A DNA stretch of 64,000 bases from Cricetomys ansorgei (lineage: Eukaryota > Chordata > Mammalia > Rodentia > Nesomyidae). This document shows, piece by piece, positions 20,294-29,989 of the stretch (the first letter of the stretch is position 1; each line of letters begins with the position of its first letter). The stretch is from the NCBI GenBank assembly GCA_026225945.1, contig JAMJFZ010003163.1, positions 23,313,001-23,377,000 of the forward strand, read 5' to 3'. Both the position numbers and the translations under genes were made by a program. The notes below the pieces were generated by a model. That model saw nothing but the letters and a program-made list of their open reading frames with translations. It was not told where the DNA came from and ran no database searches.

Positions 20294-20392
20294 AATAATG
20301 ATGGCAGTATTGACTTCCGAGAGTATGTGATCGGTCTGGCTGTCTTGTGCAACCCTGCCAACACAGAGGAGATCATCCAGGTGGCATTTAAG
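20294..20392 (+). CDS. Lpcat2: Lpcat2 coding exon (probably exon 12), first EF-hand loop
   Basis: 99 bp, phase 0 to phase 0, encoding 33 residues NNDGSIDFREYVIGL to EEIIQVAFK. With the DR ending the previous exon it completes the canonical loop DRNNDGSIDFRE: Asp1, Asn3, Asp5, Ser7, Asp9 and Glu12 are all present, so Ca2+ binding should be intact. The acceptor is TTTCCACAG at 20293, the donor GTACTG at 20393. The acceptor is unusually close (about 140 bp) to an antisense ERV insertion. The ORF that reads through from upstream (19856-20434) mixes LTR sequence with this exon and is not a real protein. Confidence 0.96.
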
Positions 20393-21751
20393 GTACTGTC
20401 AACCCCACTGACCCCATCTTGGTTGGCCTTGTAAATATGTGTTGACTCTAACTCCATTATTTGAAAAAAAAAATCAGTGAATCTGTTCCCCGAGTTTATG
20501 GATCTGCTGTGACATGTTCAGGAGGGTAATGTGATTAGGTCAATTGCTACTGAAAATAAAGGAAACACCAGCATCCATTTCAACAAAAAAATGGAAGCAG
20601 CCTAGGTACGGGCCTCGAAGAGCAAGCAGGTGATTCAATAAATTAATGTTTCTTTTCAGCTCTTTTTGGAAGCACTGAAGTGAGATTTATAAATAAATAC
20701 CACCCTCGCTCCTCATCCTAATTCATCTAGAAAGTTCTGCTTTCCTTATTTCTGCATCTGTCAGATTGTTTAGGTGGGGTTATGGTGTTGGAGTTTAGTT
20801 TGTGTGTTGATGTCAGGCCAGCATCATCATCAATGGCCCCAAATCTCAATTAGGAGCAAAAAAATAATTTAAAAAACTATCTCTTACCCCCAGCAAAGCT
20901 TGAGAGAAAAACGTGTTTTGTGAAGATCCAGACTGCACTTTCTCTTGCACATCCTGTAAGCCAAAGTGCATGTCCTTCTGAGAGTGGAGATGCTTCATCT
21001 GTTGGTGTTTCCTCGTGGCGTGTCCTCTGGGTTCTAAGTCCGTGGTCTTCCTCTCCCCGCTGGCCTTGCTCAGCCGTGTGCTTTGACTTGTCCAGCCATT
21101 TACTCTCAACTTCCATGTAGTCTGAAAGTCAGTGGCCTTCTCTTTCATCTCTTTCTCTGCTTCTCTCTCCCTGGCTTCCTCTGAAACTGTGGCTCCAACA
21201 AGCTTTCCCCCCTCTCTATTGTCTAGAAAACCCCTCTGGTCAAGACTCCTTTTCCATATTTTAGAGGCCAGCAGGGGTGGTCCTCAGGATCCCATGTGTT
21301 CTGTCACGGTTGGAGGAGTCCCCGTGGACACTTTCTACTGCAGATTGCTGTAAACCAACATGTGAAGAGCCCTGTGGCTGATGCTCAGAACGTGGGCACA
21401 AGGCAGGGACAAGACACTTTGTAAAGTCTCAAACCTTTGGCTTTTAGACTTACTCATCGAAAAACCTAAGGTGACACATAGAGCTAACTTATCCCAGTCC
21501 AGACATTTCTGCTTCTGTTTTGGGACCGTGTGTATAATTACACGTTTAGCTGAGCAAATAGTCACTCTTGGTTTGCCAACGAAAGGCCCAATAGAAAAGC
21601 TGGCCCTTGATCACAGTAATTACTGTTTTTAAAGAGGTCATGAGAATCTTGACTAGCCTAGGCCTTGGTTTGAAAATGGAGGAGGGAAGAAAGGAAAACT
21701 TTCTATAATTAGCTCATTTTTCTCTATGGCGGAGATCACATTTTACAATGG

Positions 21752-22229
21752 TATCTATCCATCTACCTACCTACCTATCTTTCTTTCTACCTACCTATCT
21801 ACCTACCTACCTACCTATCTACCTACCTACCTACCTGTCTACCTACCTACCTATCTTTCTACCTACCTGTCTACCTGTCTACCTACCTACCTGTCTACCT
21901 ACCTATCTTTCTACCTACCTACCTATCTACTTACCTACCTACCTACCTATCTTTCTACCTACCTGTCTACCTACCTACCTATCTTTCTACCTACCTGTCT
22001 ACCTACCTACCTGTCTACCTACCTACCTATCTTTCTACCTACCTGTCTACCTACCTACCTATCTTTCTACCTACCTACCTATCTTTCTACCTACCTGTCT
22101 ACCTACCTACCTATCTTTCTACCTACCTGTCTACCTACCTACCTACCTTTCTACCTACCTACCTATCTACCTACCTACCTATCTGTCTTTCTACCTACCT
22201 ACCTGTCTACCTACCTATCCCTTTATCTA
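21752..22229 (+). repeat. (CTAC)n/(CTAT)n tetranucleotide array with higher-order pattern
   Basis: About 480 bp of CTAC units with phased CTAT, CTTT and CTGT variants. The variants recur in a regular order (TATCTTTC ... CTGTC ...) at spacings of a few units, so larger blocks have been duplicated. The Tyr/Leu/Pro/Thr-rich ORFs (198 and 176 codons) are artefacts of this repeat. Confidence 0.97.
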
Positions 22230-22249
22230 TGTATATATCTACTTTTTTT

Positions 22250-22362
22250 TTCTTTTGAGACAAGGTGTCACTCTGTAGCCCAAATGGCTCAAACGGGAAG
22301 GGCTTCTGCCTCAGCCCCTTGAGTGTTAGAATTACAGGTACAGGCCCTCTGTGCCCGGCTCA
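22250..22362 (-). repeat. Old B1-like SINE
   Basis: Inverted B1: a T-run, then gagacaaggtgtcactctgt, then tctgcctcagccccttgagt and a GCCCGGC end. Diverged. Confidence 0.75.
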
Positions 22363-22781
22363 TACTGGTTATCTTAAGATGCCTTTTTAGTGTGTTTTAT
22401 GTTTCGTGAATATTTTTTATGTATTTTTTTGTTTTCAGTTAGTAATATCCCGTCGTAGTATATAGAGCCCCGCCACACCCTTCTCTGTGGTAAGCACATC
22501 ATAGCTACCTCCCCATCTTTTATTTCCTCTTTACATTGATCTAGATGGATAGAATAGTAAAGGCTTTTAGTTACAAGCAGCAGGATCAACTCTGGCTGGT
22601 TGGCTAAATTCTTAGTAGTTATAAGGCCATGGAAGAGGCCAAGGAGAATGTGCTGGACCAGCCCAGCCCAGGGGGTCTGGCTCTAGGAACAGCCCTATCC
22701 ACTTTCCTGGAGCCCTGCAGTTAAAGTGAGTTACAGTTCATAATTCACGTTGCAGGATGGTCTGAAAGATCTTGGGCCGTG

Positions 22782-22925
22782 TATTATGTGTGTGTGCGTG
22801 TGTACATGTGTATATGTGTATATGTGTATGTCTGTATGTGTGTATATACATACACACACACTATGTACATATGTGTGTGTATACACACACATACATATAT
22901 ATACACATTATGTACATATATGTAA
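22782..22925 (+). repeat. TG/CA-TATG microsatellite with inverted-repeat structure
   Basis: TG-rich sequence passes through TATACATACACACA to CA-rich and back (atgtgtgtgtatacacacac). Complementary TG and CA arms sit side by side and could form hairpins in pre-mRNA. The tract ends about 65 bp before the next Lpcat2 exon. Confidence 0.9.
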
Positions 22926-22991
22926 TGAAACAGTTACTGTTTCAATACTTAGATTTTACGGCCCTGCCTCTGTGTGCTGTTCCCCTTGCAG

Positions 22992-23127
22992 CTCTTTGAT
23001 GTTGATGAGGACGGCTACATAACCGAGAAGGAGTTTTGCACCATCCTGCAGGCTTCTCTTGGAGTGCCTGACCTTGATGTTTCTGGTCTCTTCAGGGAAA
23101 TTGCCCAGGGCGACTCCGTTTCCTATG
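22992..23127 (+). CDS. Lpcat2: Lpcat2 coding exon (probably exon 13), second EF-hand loop
   Basis: 136 bp. Encodes LFDVDEDGYITEKEF to GLFREIAQGDSVSY. The loop DVDEDGYITEKE has acidic or oxygen ligands at positions 1, 3, 5, 9 and 12, so it is a canonical Ca2+ site. The acceptor is CCCCTTGCAG at 22991 and the donor is GTGAGT at 23128. The exon ends one base into a Glu codon (G|AG) completed by the next exon. The residue mix (KEFC for human EEFS, FRE for FKE) is rodent-like. The ORFs spanning the upstream microsatellite into this exon are not independent genes. Confidence 0.96.
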
Positions 23128-24224
23128 GTGAGTAGGCAATTCCAACCTTCAGCTATTTGCGAGGAGAACGTCTAGGCTATGAATTGAGAGTCAGACCAGA
23201 GTGCTTCCCTTGGCTAGCTGTTGGTAATACTGACGATGGTAATGGTTGCAGCATTGCCATGGTGGTGATTGGAGACTTACGTGCTAGGTGCTCCTTTATG
23301 TATTTTTTATGTGTATATAAATATACTCTTTCATGTGTATATAAACTTCTTTAATGTTTTTCTTTCACATCTGAGTTTAGCAAAGGACAAAGGATTTAAG
23401 TCACTTTCTTAAGATTGTCCACCTGAAGATTGTCATAGCCAGGATTCAAAATCTAAGAGTCCGGCCCTAGAGCCTGCACCACTGACTACACCTCAGTGCC
23501 TTTCGTATCTGCTGAGAGTGTAGCCAGGCTGCCCTGAGCGAGCTAGTCAAGCTCGGCTGGAACTGCAGCAGAGGACTATGGACCGAGGCACTGACAACAG
23601 TAGTACTAAACAGTTTGCTGATATTTGATGCAGCAGTTTATGTAATCATGGGTAGCCACTGTCTTCCTCGTCCTATAGTAACCCCCGTGAGGGAGTGGCC
23701 ACCACAAAAGACGGCCTGTGGTGTAGGTACGGACCCATGCATTAGCATCTCCTTCAGCCTGGTGGCTCAAGACCGTAATCAAAACAGTGGTGGCTAATCA
23801 CTTTATCTACATTTTCCAGTGTAGTCTTTAAGGAACACACCTAGGTGACTGTTTCCTGCTTAGCTTTGATGTGGTCCAGGATGCCAGCGGCTTATCTTCC
23901 CCTCTGGCTGGAGGGGCATCCTCTAACTACCTAATCACGTGGCCCTGACGGTGTTCACAGAGCTGCAGCTTATTAACACTTATGAGACAGGGTGAGAGCA
24001 GCTCACATGCTTCCCTTGCTCTGCGTTTAGATACTGGCATTTTGGCTCCCGCATATTCTCCTTTAGATAATTACCTCCAAAGGGCCGTGAATCTGTTGAG
24101 TTCATTAAAAAAAAAGAAGAAGAAAAAGAGGAAAATCTTCAAAAACTCATGTGAACTAAATTTTTTTTGGCCATTTGCTTCCATTGCTCTAAATACCAAT
24201 CTTTTAAAAAACCTGTTTTTTTAA

Positions 24225-24375
24225 AAAAATTATTTGTTTATTTGCGTGCACCGCATCCATGCTGGAGTTCCCGGAGGTCAGAAGAGAGCATCAGAACCCC
24301 TCGAACTGGAGTTACAGATGGTTGTGAGCCAACATGTTCATGTTGGAAACCACTGAGCAATCTCTCCAGTCCCAG
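24225..24375 (-). repeat. B2-family SINE with internal deletion
   Basis: Inverted B2/B3 with ggagttacagatggttgtga and the terminal tctctccagtccc. The block between 'gtgctggaa' and 'actgagcaat', normally holding the gaacctgggtcctct segment, is missing. Confidence 0.8.
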
Positions 24376-24499
24376 AACTACCAAGTTTTGACAAAGTGAT
24401 TCATCGGAAAATAATGATTTCAATTAGATTAAAATTATTTGTAGATATAGTTTTGCCAGGTTAAATAATCTGCTAGAGAATTATGCTATACATTTTGTT

Positions 24500-24712
24500 T
24501 AGTTCATTTTATGTGTATGAGCTTCCTGCCTGTGTGGATGTTGTACACCATGAACTTATCTGGTGCCCACAGAAGTCAGAAGAGGACAACAGATCTCCTA
24601 GTACTTGGGTGATGGATGATTGTGAACTGCCTTGTGGGTGCTGGGAGTCAAACCCAGACCCTCTGCAAGAACAAGTGCTGTTGACTGCTGAGCTGTCTCA
24701 CCAGTCCCAGGC
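24500..24712 (-). repeat. B2-family SINE
   Basis: Full-length inverted element from the TTATGTGTATG tail region to gctgtctcaccagtccc, including ccctctgcaagaacaagtgc. Confidence 0.88.
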
Positions 24713-24774
24713 ATTTCATTTTCTCTTAATTAAAATTTTTCATATGATATATTCTAATTATGAATAATATCTAT

Positions 24775-25010
24775 TTACTTATTTGAAAAATTCTTCCATG
24801 TATATGTATAGAGTTCCTGATCACATTCACCTCTTATGCTCTCTCTCCAACCATCTCCAGACCCTCTCAGTACATCTGTCTCCCAACGTTACTTGATCTT
24901 TTTGTAGATGACCCAATTAGCGCTGCACCTATGCACACGTGTGTGGAACCAACCACTGGGACATGGGCGATCTGGGATCTGCCAGTGACCAGAGTTTTGT
25001 TCTGTTTTTC
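24775..25010 (-). repeat. L1-derived fragment (tentative)
   Basis: Phrases such as gtggaaccaaccactgggac followed by atgggcgatctgggatctgc resemble inverted rodent L1 3'-region sequence. Diverged; family unclear. Confidence 0.4.
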
Positions 25011-25251
25011 TGGTTCAACCTTTATTTCTTTTCAGATTACCTAGAATTTCTCCCCTCCCCAAAACCTTGTAAGTCCCGATTTTGAAAGAAGTATTTGCGG
25101 TGTTTAAGTATTTTTAAAAAATAAGCGTTGACCTGAGGAAGAGCGTGATCCTTTAAAGTGTTATCATTCTTAGTTCTCCATTAGTTAAACCAATGGCCCA
25201 ATTCCACTTACAGTCACTTCCCAGCACTTCTGCAAAAGGAGATACTGCCTG

Positions 25252-25372
25252 TTTGCTTGCTTTGAGATGGAGTCTTACTATGTAGTCCTGGCTGGCTTGG
25301 AACCCACGGAGATCTACCTGCTAATGTCTCCAAGTGCTGGAGTTAAAGGCGTGCGCTACCATGCCCAAACCT
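25252..25372 (-). repeat. B1 SINE
   Basis: Inverted B1 (agtcttactatgtagtcctg, then ggcttggaacccacggagat, then gtgctggagttaaaggcgtg). The middle part is shortened. Confidence 0.8.
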
Positions 25373-26107
25373 TAGAAATATTCTTTAATGCCAGTGGTAC
25401 TCCACCCAAGGGTCTCAATTCTTTGAACAAAGCACAGGTCTTAAAAGTATAGCTTTAGTTTTAGTAAGTCAATCCTGGTGCTCGTAAATCTGCGTTAGAA
25501 GTCCTTTAGGTCTTCTTCACTGAGACAGACTAAAGACGTGAAAGACGTTTTCATTTTAAAACTAAGGATGGTGTTGTGTTTTGGAAACTCAAGCTTATTG
25601 GAGATCTGAGATTGAAATCCTCTTGATAAGCCTGTTGTCTTTACTTCAGCTCCCAGATTCACAACGTCGAGGTATAAAAGAGCTAGAATTCAGGGTTCTT
25701 GTAATATGATTACTGAATGTGCTTTCCCAGCCATTGTTGTCAATAAGTTTGGGCTCCTTTTGTCAAGACTGTATCTTTCTATATAAAAGTTAAGGGCTAA
25801 AGTAGTTTTAAAATCCAGTCATAGGCAGTACTGGATAACAGACTTTAAATAAATACATAGAAAATAGAGTAAGATATGAATGTAGAGCTCAGTGAATTTT
25901 AATGAAGTGAATACCTGTATAGCAACCATCCAAGAGGTGGACGGAGCTTTTCCAGGGCTCCCAGGGGCCCCTCCCCTCATGGCCCTCCGCAGCCACACCC
26001 TCTTCCTCACTCATAAAGGAATCTTTTCATTTCCTTTTAGTCATCATTTCACCACAAAAGTGTGTACCGCGACATGTTTCAGTTTTGTATAAGTTTACCC
26101 AGAGTAA

Positions 26108-26265
26108 AGCCCAGAGGTGGTGGCACACACCTTTAATCGAAGCATCACGGAGGCAGAGGCAGGCAGAGCTCTATGAGTTCAAGGCCAGCTTGGTCTACAA
26201 AGTGAGTTCCAGGACAGCCGGAGTTACAACAGAGAAGCCCTGTCTCGAAAAAGAAAAAAAAAAAT
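26108..26265 (+). repeat. B1 SINE
   Basis: Plus-strand B1 (gcccagaggtggtggcacac head, cttggtctacaaagtgagtt centre, gaagccctgtctcgaaaaag tail, then A-run). It lies about 180 bp upstream of the last Lpcat2 exon. Confidence 0.93.
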
Positions 26266-26448
26266 TATTTTCAACTTCAATGTTGGAAAAACTCCTGCAG
26301 AGCAGTGGTGCGATGTATCTTATTACCAGCAGGTTTTGAGTTGAGTAACAGGATTCTGTTCAATCATTGCACGATTAAGATCGTTTGTTAAGTCTCACCA
26401 TGCCAGAAGAACCACCCTAATTTATTGATTTTTTTTTCTCTCTTCTAG

Positions 26449-26633
26449 AGGAATTCAAAAGTTTTGCCCTAAAGCATCCTGAGTATGCCAAGATATTCAC
26501 AACATACTTAGACCTGCAGACCTGCCATGTATTTTCATTACCGGATGAAGTCCAGGCAGCTCCCTCCGTTGCTAGTAATAAAGTCAGTCCTGAGAACAAT
26601 GAAGAGGGCACCTCAGACAAAAAGGTTGACTGA
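26449..26633 (+). CDS. Lpcat2: Lpcat2 terminal coding exon (probably exon 14) with stop
   Basis: Completes the Glu codon and encodes EFKSFALKHPEYAKIFTTYL on through the variable tail, ending SDKKVD and TGA (26631-26633). The C-terminal KKVD fits the KKxx di-lysine ER-retrieval signature, in line with the ER location of the LPCAT family. The segment after HVFSLPDEV is Ser/Ala/Glu-rich and poorly conserved versus human, as expected for a disordered tail. The acceptor is TCTTCTAG at 26448. Together the five exons here code for about 232 residues, against about 544 for the whole enzyme. Confidence 0.96.
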
Positions 26634-26925
26634 ACCGCGCTCCCAGCGAGGAGAGCTGTGCGTCTTCCTGATGCTGGGAAGGTGTTTACTGACAGCATTA
26701 TAAATGTGCTCGTCAAGTAATGATGTTCAAAATGGAATTTACTAAAATGACGTATTTTCTTCCTAAAATGCTTTTATTAACCTGCATATATCAAGTAAGT
26801 TCTTTTTGTCCTATATTGTGCTTTACCGCTGGTTGCTTTAACTGGTGATAAATGCTGTATATTTTTATGAATTTTTTTCAGTTTAATTTTCATAATAAAG
26901 AAATTCATTGGTGATACTCCGTATT
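26634..26925 (+). promoter_or_regulatory. Lpcat2: Lpcat2 3'UTR with AATAAA poly(A) signal
   Basis: A roughly 290-bp AT-rich 3'UTR. The first canonical AATAAA is at 26894-26899, followed by a T/GT-containing stretch (attcattggtgatactccgt), so cleavage near 26915-26925 is likely. Longer forms cannot be excluded. Confidence 0.7.
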
Positions 26926-26929
26926 GGCC

Positions 26930-28535
26930 AGCATTAATCAATACCATGAGTTCAGCGTGTACAAACAATTTTCAGCCCTCTCACATATAATAATAGTATG
27001 TTTTCTCTAATTCCTTCCCTTTCTGGAAATGAGGATAAGGAGTCTGAAAAGCATTGAAAAATTTTGTGTCTTTATCTTTACAGGTTTATTTTTCCCTTTA
27101 AATTTGTTTCCTGGGTCACTGGCTAGGAGAGGGGAATACACCCTTAGTTATATGATGCTTCCTAAGAGTGCACGCTCCCCTTGACCTGTATCAGGTTTCT
27201 TTAAAATGCCTGCTAAGGACTGCAGGTCCTTCTACACCATCCGTGGTATAAAAGGGACCGTGTTTTAAAGATGACTGCTTTGGCCACAAGCTGAATGGGA
27301 ATTGCCTTATTGAAGGGAACAGTGATTGCCTAATGAGAAAATGAATTGTTTGCTGCAGAGTTGAATTGAATTTGAGTCGGGTGGTTCTGAAGGTAGCACT
27401 TTCCCAATAAACAAATCAGATTTGTTCTATTCATATAATGGTCAAATTGGTATATTTTACCATCCAACCCAAGCGAGACTTTTATTGTGTTAATTATGCT
27501 CTCAAACTTTAGAGCTTGTCTTCGTGGAAAACAGAAGCCTCCAACGTGTCAACAAGAGCCAAAGAATTAAAAAGCTTAGTTCGTTAGTGTGTGGCCACAG
27601 TCTGCACCCAGGCTGCAATCCAGCAGCAACGTCTTCCGCCTAGGTTAGGTGATAATTTCTCCACATGCCATTTTTATTGGGACAGATGTCTGCATGTTGT
27701 TGATATAACTTACGTTTGAGGTTTTGGATGAAGAACCAATTTATTAAAAGAAAATGCAGAAATAATCGGTTCCTGTTCTGCATTCAGTCTTTGATACCAA
27801 ATTCTTTGCTCTCGTTATGTTTCAGAATATATTAGAGATCCACCCCTGAGCTAGAGTTTGAAAGTCAGTTCGGAAGCTCAGAAGTCTCACGAAAGTGTTG
27901 GAGCCTGTATTTAACCAAGGGCCGTGATTTTAAAATGCGTTCACACATGAAACAGGTGTGTTCTAATTTAATGACTAAATACATATTTGGATAATTGAGC
28001 ACCCGAATTTCATCCTTAAGTATGTGTAATCATCTGCTTCTCATAGTCCTAAAGCAGTTTTAAAAGGTATTAGGTGAGCTAAAGCAATTGCTTAAGCAAG
28101 TAATTATGCTAAGTAATGTTCACACTGATGCCTGCCGTGTGTGGTAAATGTGTGTGACTCGGGTCGGCACAGAAAGCCCACATGTTAATCTACTAATCGT
28201 GGGATAGTGACATTAGGAGTTGGAGGCTTTCTACAAGGCTCTCAAAAGCAGTCCCATCTTTTCCCTGTTTTTATGCTTTCTACTTCCGTTTCTGTCCATA
28301 TAGTATTTCTGTTCTACGACTTCATCAGTGAACAAGCAAATCTGCCATGTACAGCTTGGCGATTACAAAGTTCTGGTTTGGTGACATTATCTCAAATAAC
28401 TTTTTTTACTTTAAAACACAATGGTTTGAGTATGAGTTTACATAATTGTAAATACGGTTCGTTAATTTTTTTTTTCATTGATTTTATTGTGCTCTGATGA
28501 AAACCCCCGATTTTACCTAAAGAAACGGTAGTTAC
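26930..28535. other. Intergenic, nothing recognised
   Basis: AT-rich unique sequence directly downstream of Lpcat2. No gene, SINE or LTR signature is evident; ORFs (26777-26968, 28207-28497) are short and featureless. Confidence 0.5.
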
Positions 28536-28539
28536 TTGT

Positions 28540-28670
28540 TCTTAGACTTTTCTTTAACGTGTGTGGGCATTTTGCCTGCATGTGTACCTGTGCATTGTGT
28601 GTACAGTGCCCATGTAGGCCAAAGAGGATCCCCTGGGACCTGGAGTTACAGATGGTTGTTAATCGCCATT
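28540..28670 (-). repeat. Truncated B2-family SINE
   Basis: Contains the tail part (gtgtgggcattttgcctgca ... ggagttacagatggttgtta) but lacks the tRNA-derived head that should follow at the right. A 3' fragment. Confidence 0.75.
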
Positions 28671-28759
28671 AACATGAGAAATATTAGATCTTACAACCAT
28701 TTATAAACCAAACGTATTTCAATCAAAATAATTCTATTGGGAGTTTTATTGAACCAAAT

Positions 28760-28767
28760 GCTTAGAG
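28760..28767. repeat. 8-bp target-site duplication of URR1/hAT element (left)
   Basis: GCTTAGAG beside the left terminal repeat; GCTTAGCG lies beside the right one (28975-28982), 7 of 8 matching. Eight bases is the hAT rule. Confidence 0.8.
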
Positions 28768-28974
28768 CAGTGGTTCTCAGCCTTCCTAAGGCTGTGATAC
28801 AATTCCTCCTGGCGTGGTGATCCCCCAACCATGATATTACTTTTGTTGCTACTTCATAACTGTAAATTTTACTACGGTTACGAATTGTAATGTAAATCTC
28901 TGATATGCAGATGGTCTTAGGAGACCCCTGTGGGACCCTTAAAGGTGTCGTGACCCACAGGTTGAGAACCACCG
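28768..28974. mobile_element. URR1-type non-autonomous hAT-Charlie DNA transposon
   Basis: 207 bp with terminal inverted repeats: left CAGTGGTTCTCAGCC, right ending GGTTGAGAACCACCG. The internal phrases cgtgacccacaggttgagaa and cataactgtaaattttacta are those of the common rodent URR1 family. It has no coding capacity; flanked by an 8-bp duplication. Confidence 0.9.
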
Positions 28975-29092
28975 GCTTAGCGATCAAAGTGTGTTATGTG
29001 CGGTTAACTTTTCTCTGCCGTTGCTTTTGGAGCTTCGAGAGTCTGGGTGTGATGATCAGTGGGGACACCTCTAATGGATACGTTTTTAGATC

Positions 29093-29208
29093 GCAGCTGG
29101 GCAGTGGCGATGCACACCTTTCTCTGAGCTCTAGGCCGCCTTGGTCCACAAAGTGAGTTCCAGAACAGCCAGGACTACAAGGAGAAACCCCGTCTCCTTG
29201 AAAACACC
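29093..29208 (+). repeat. B1 SINE with internal deletion
   Basis: Plus-strand B1: gctgggcagtggcgatgcac head jumping to the gccttggtccacaaagtgag centre and aaaccccgtctcc tail. The ggcaggcggatc part is missing. Confidence 0.8.
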
Positions 29209-29229
29209 AACAAAAATCACATTCATTTA

Positions 29230-29398
29230 TTTGCTATTTCAGGGAAACAGGCATGCTATGACCACCCTGTTTTGGAGGTCGGAGAACAACTTGTTGGAGT
29301 GGTTTCTCTACTTCTACCACGTGGGTCCTAGAGATTAAGTTCAGGTCATCAGGCTTGGCAACAAGTACTTTTATTCACTGAGCCATTTAGACAGCCCG
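29230..29398 (-). repeat. B3-type SINE
   Basis: Inverted B3: ttctaccacgtgggtcctag, ttcaggtcatcaggcttggc, then cactgagccatttagacagcc. Confidence 0.8.
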
Positions 29399-29859
29399 CC
29401 TCTAATGGGTGTTAAGAGGGAAGTGTTTCCCTTTTAGAAGGTGCATGTTCTACACTCTCAAATCCCAGGCTCAGGAACTCTCCCCATCAGATCTTTCCAT
29501 ATTCAGAATGGTTAATTGAAAGCAGTATCTTATTCTCAAAAAAGGGTGAATTATTGTAAGGAATGGACAGACTTTCTGCTATGAAAGTCCTTGGATGTTT
29601 GGTCTTCTTATAGCAGTCATCAAAGACGATAAAACACACTTGTAGAAAGTTGCTTTCTAGAAAGGCGAACATTTATGATGTGTTAGATTTCTCTCTTTCT
29701 AACCCTAACCTCTGATTTCCAACCAACTGATGAGCTACGGATGCTGTCAGATAGCGTCTGAGGCCGATCGCAGTTTCCCTTACTTTGTTTTAACTTGCCG
29801 ACATGCTTCCAGTATGCACTTGAAAAGTGCCTTGATTTATGATTTTTGTTGCTGTGGCT

Positions 29860-29985
29860 CTGTTACTATGAAACTTTGTGAAACTCTTACCGTATTGGAA
29901 CATGGAATCTAGAATAACCTGAATCTGTGTTCCCACACCTTGATCACTCATACTTGGCCCCAGAATAATCTCTTTTATCCTCCAA
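29860..29985. repeat. LTR-like dispersed repeat fragment (similar to 36766-36880)
   Basis: About 110 bp are alignable by eye with 36766-36880: a tgttactatgaaact block, the shared ttggaacatg and the ..ctcatacttgg.. end. Probably an old rodent LTR family; name unknown. Confidence 0.45.
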
Positions 29986-29989
29986 GGTG

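Larger units (their letters stand above)
20393..22991 (+). other. Lpcat2 intron with tetranucleotide array and B1
   Basis: The intron runs from GTACTG to CCCCTTGCAG. The first 1.35 kb (20393-21750) shows nothing recognisable. It then carries a 480-bp CTAC array, an inverted B1, AT-rich sequence and a TG/CA tract 55 bp before the acceptor. Confidence 0.85.
23128..26448 (+). other. Last Lpcat2 intron
   Basis: 3.3 kb, GTGAGT to TTCTAG. Contains two B2-family SINEs, an L1-like block and two B1s (listed). 23130-24220 and 25375-26100 show nothing else; an A/G-rich run lies at 24108-24133. Confidence 0.85.

Noticed and set aside
19856..20434. 192-codon ORF spanning the LTR and the Lpcat2 exon
   Set aside because: It reads through the antisense LTR and an intron acceptor; only the last part (20294-20392) is real Lpcat2 coding sequence.
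21752..22229. CRISPR-like array
   Set aside because: Repeats without unique spacers, in a mammalian nuclear context; it is a tetranucleotide satellite.
21726..22322. 198- and 176-codon Tyr/Leu/Pro/Thr ORFs
   Set aside because: Produced by the CTAC tetranucleotide repeat running open in several frames; not proteins.
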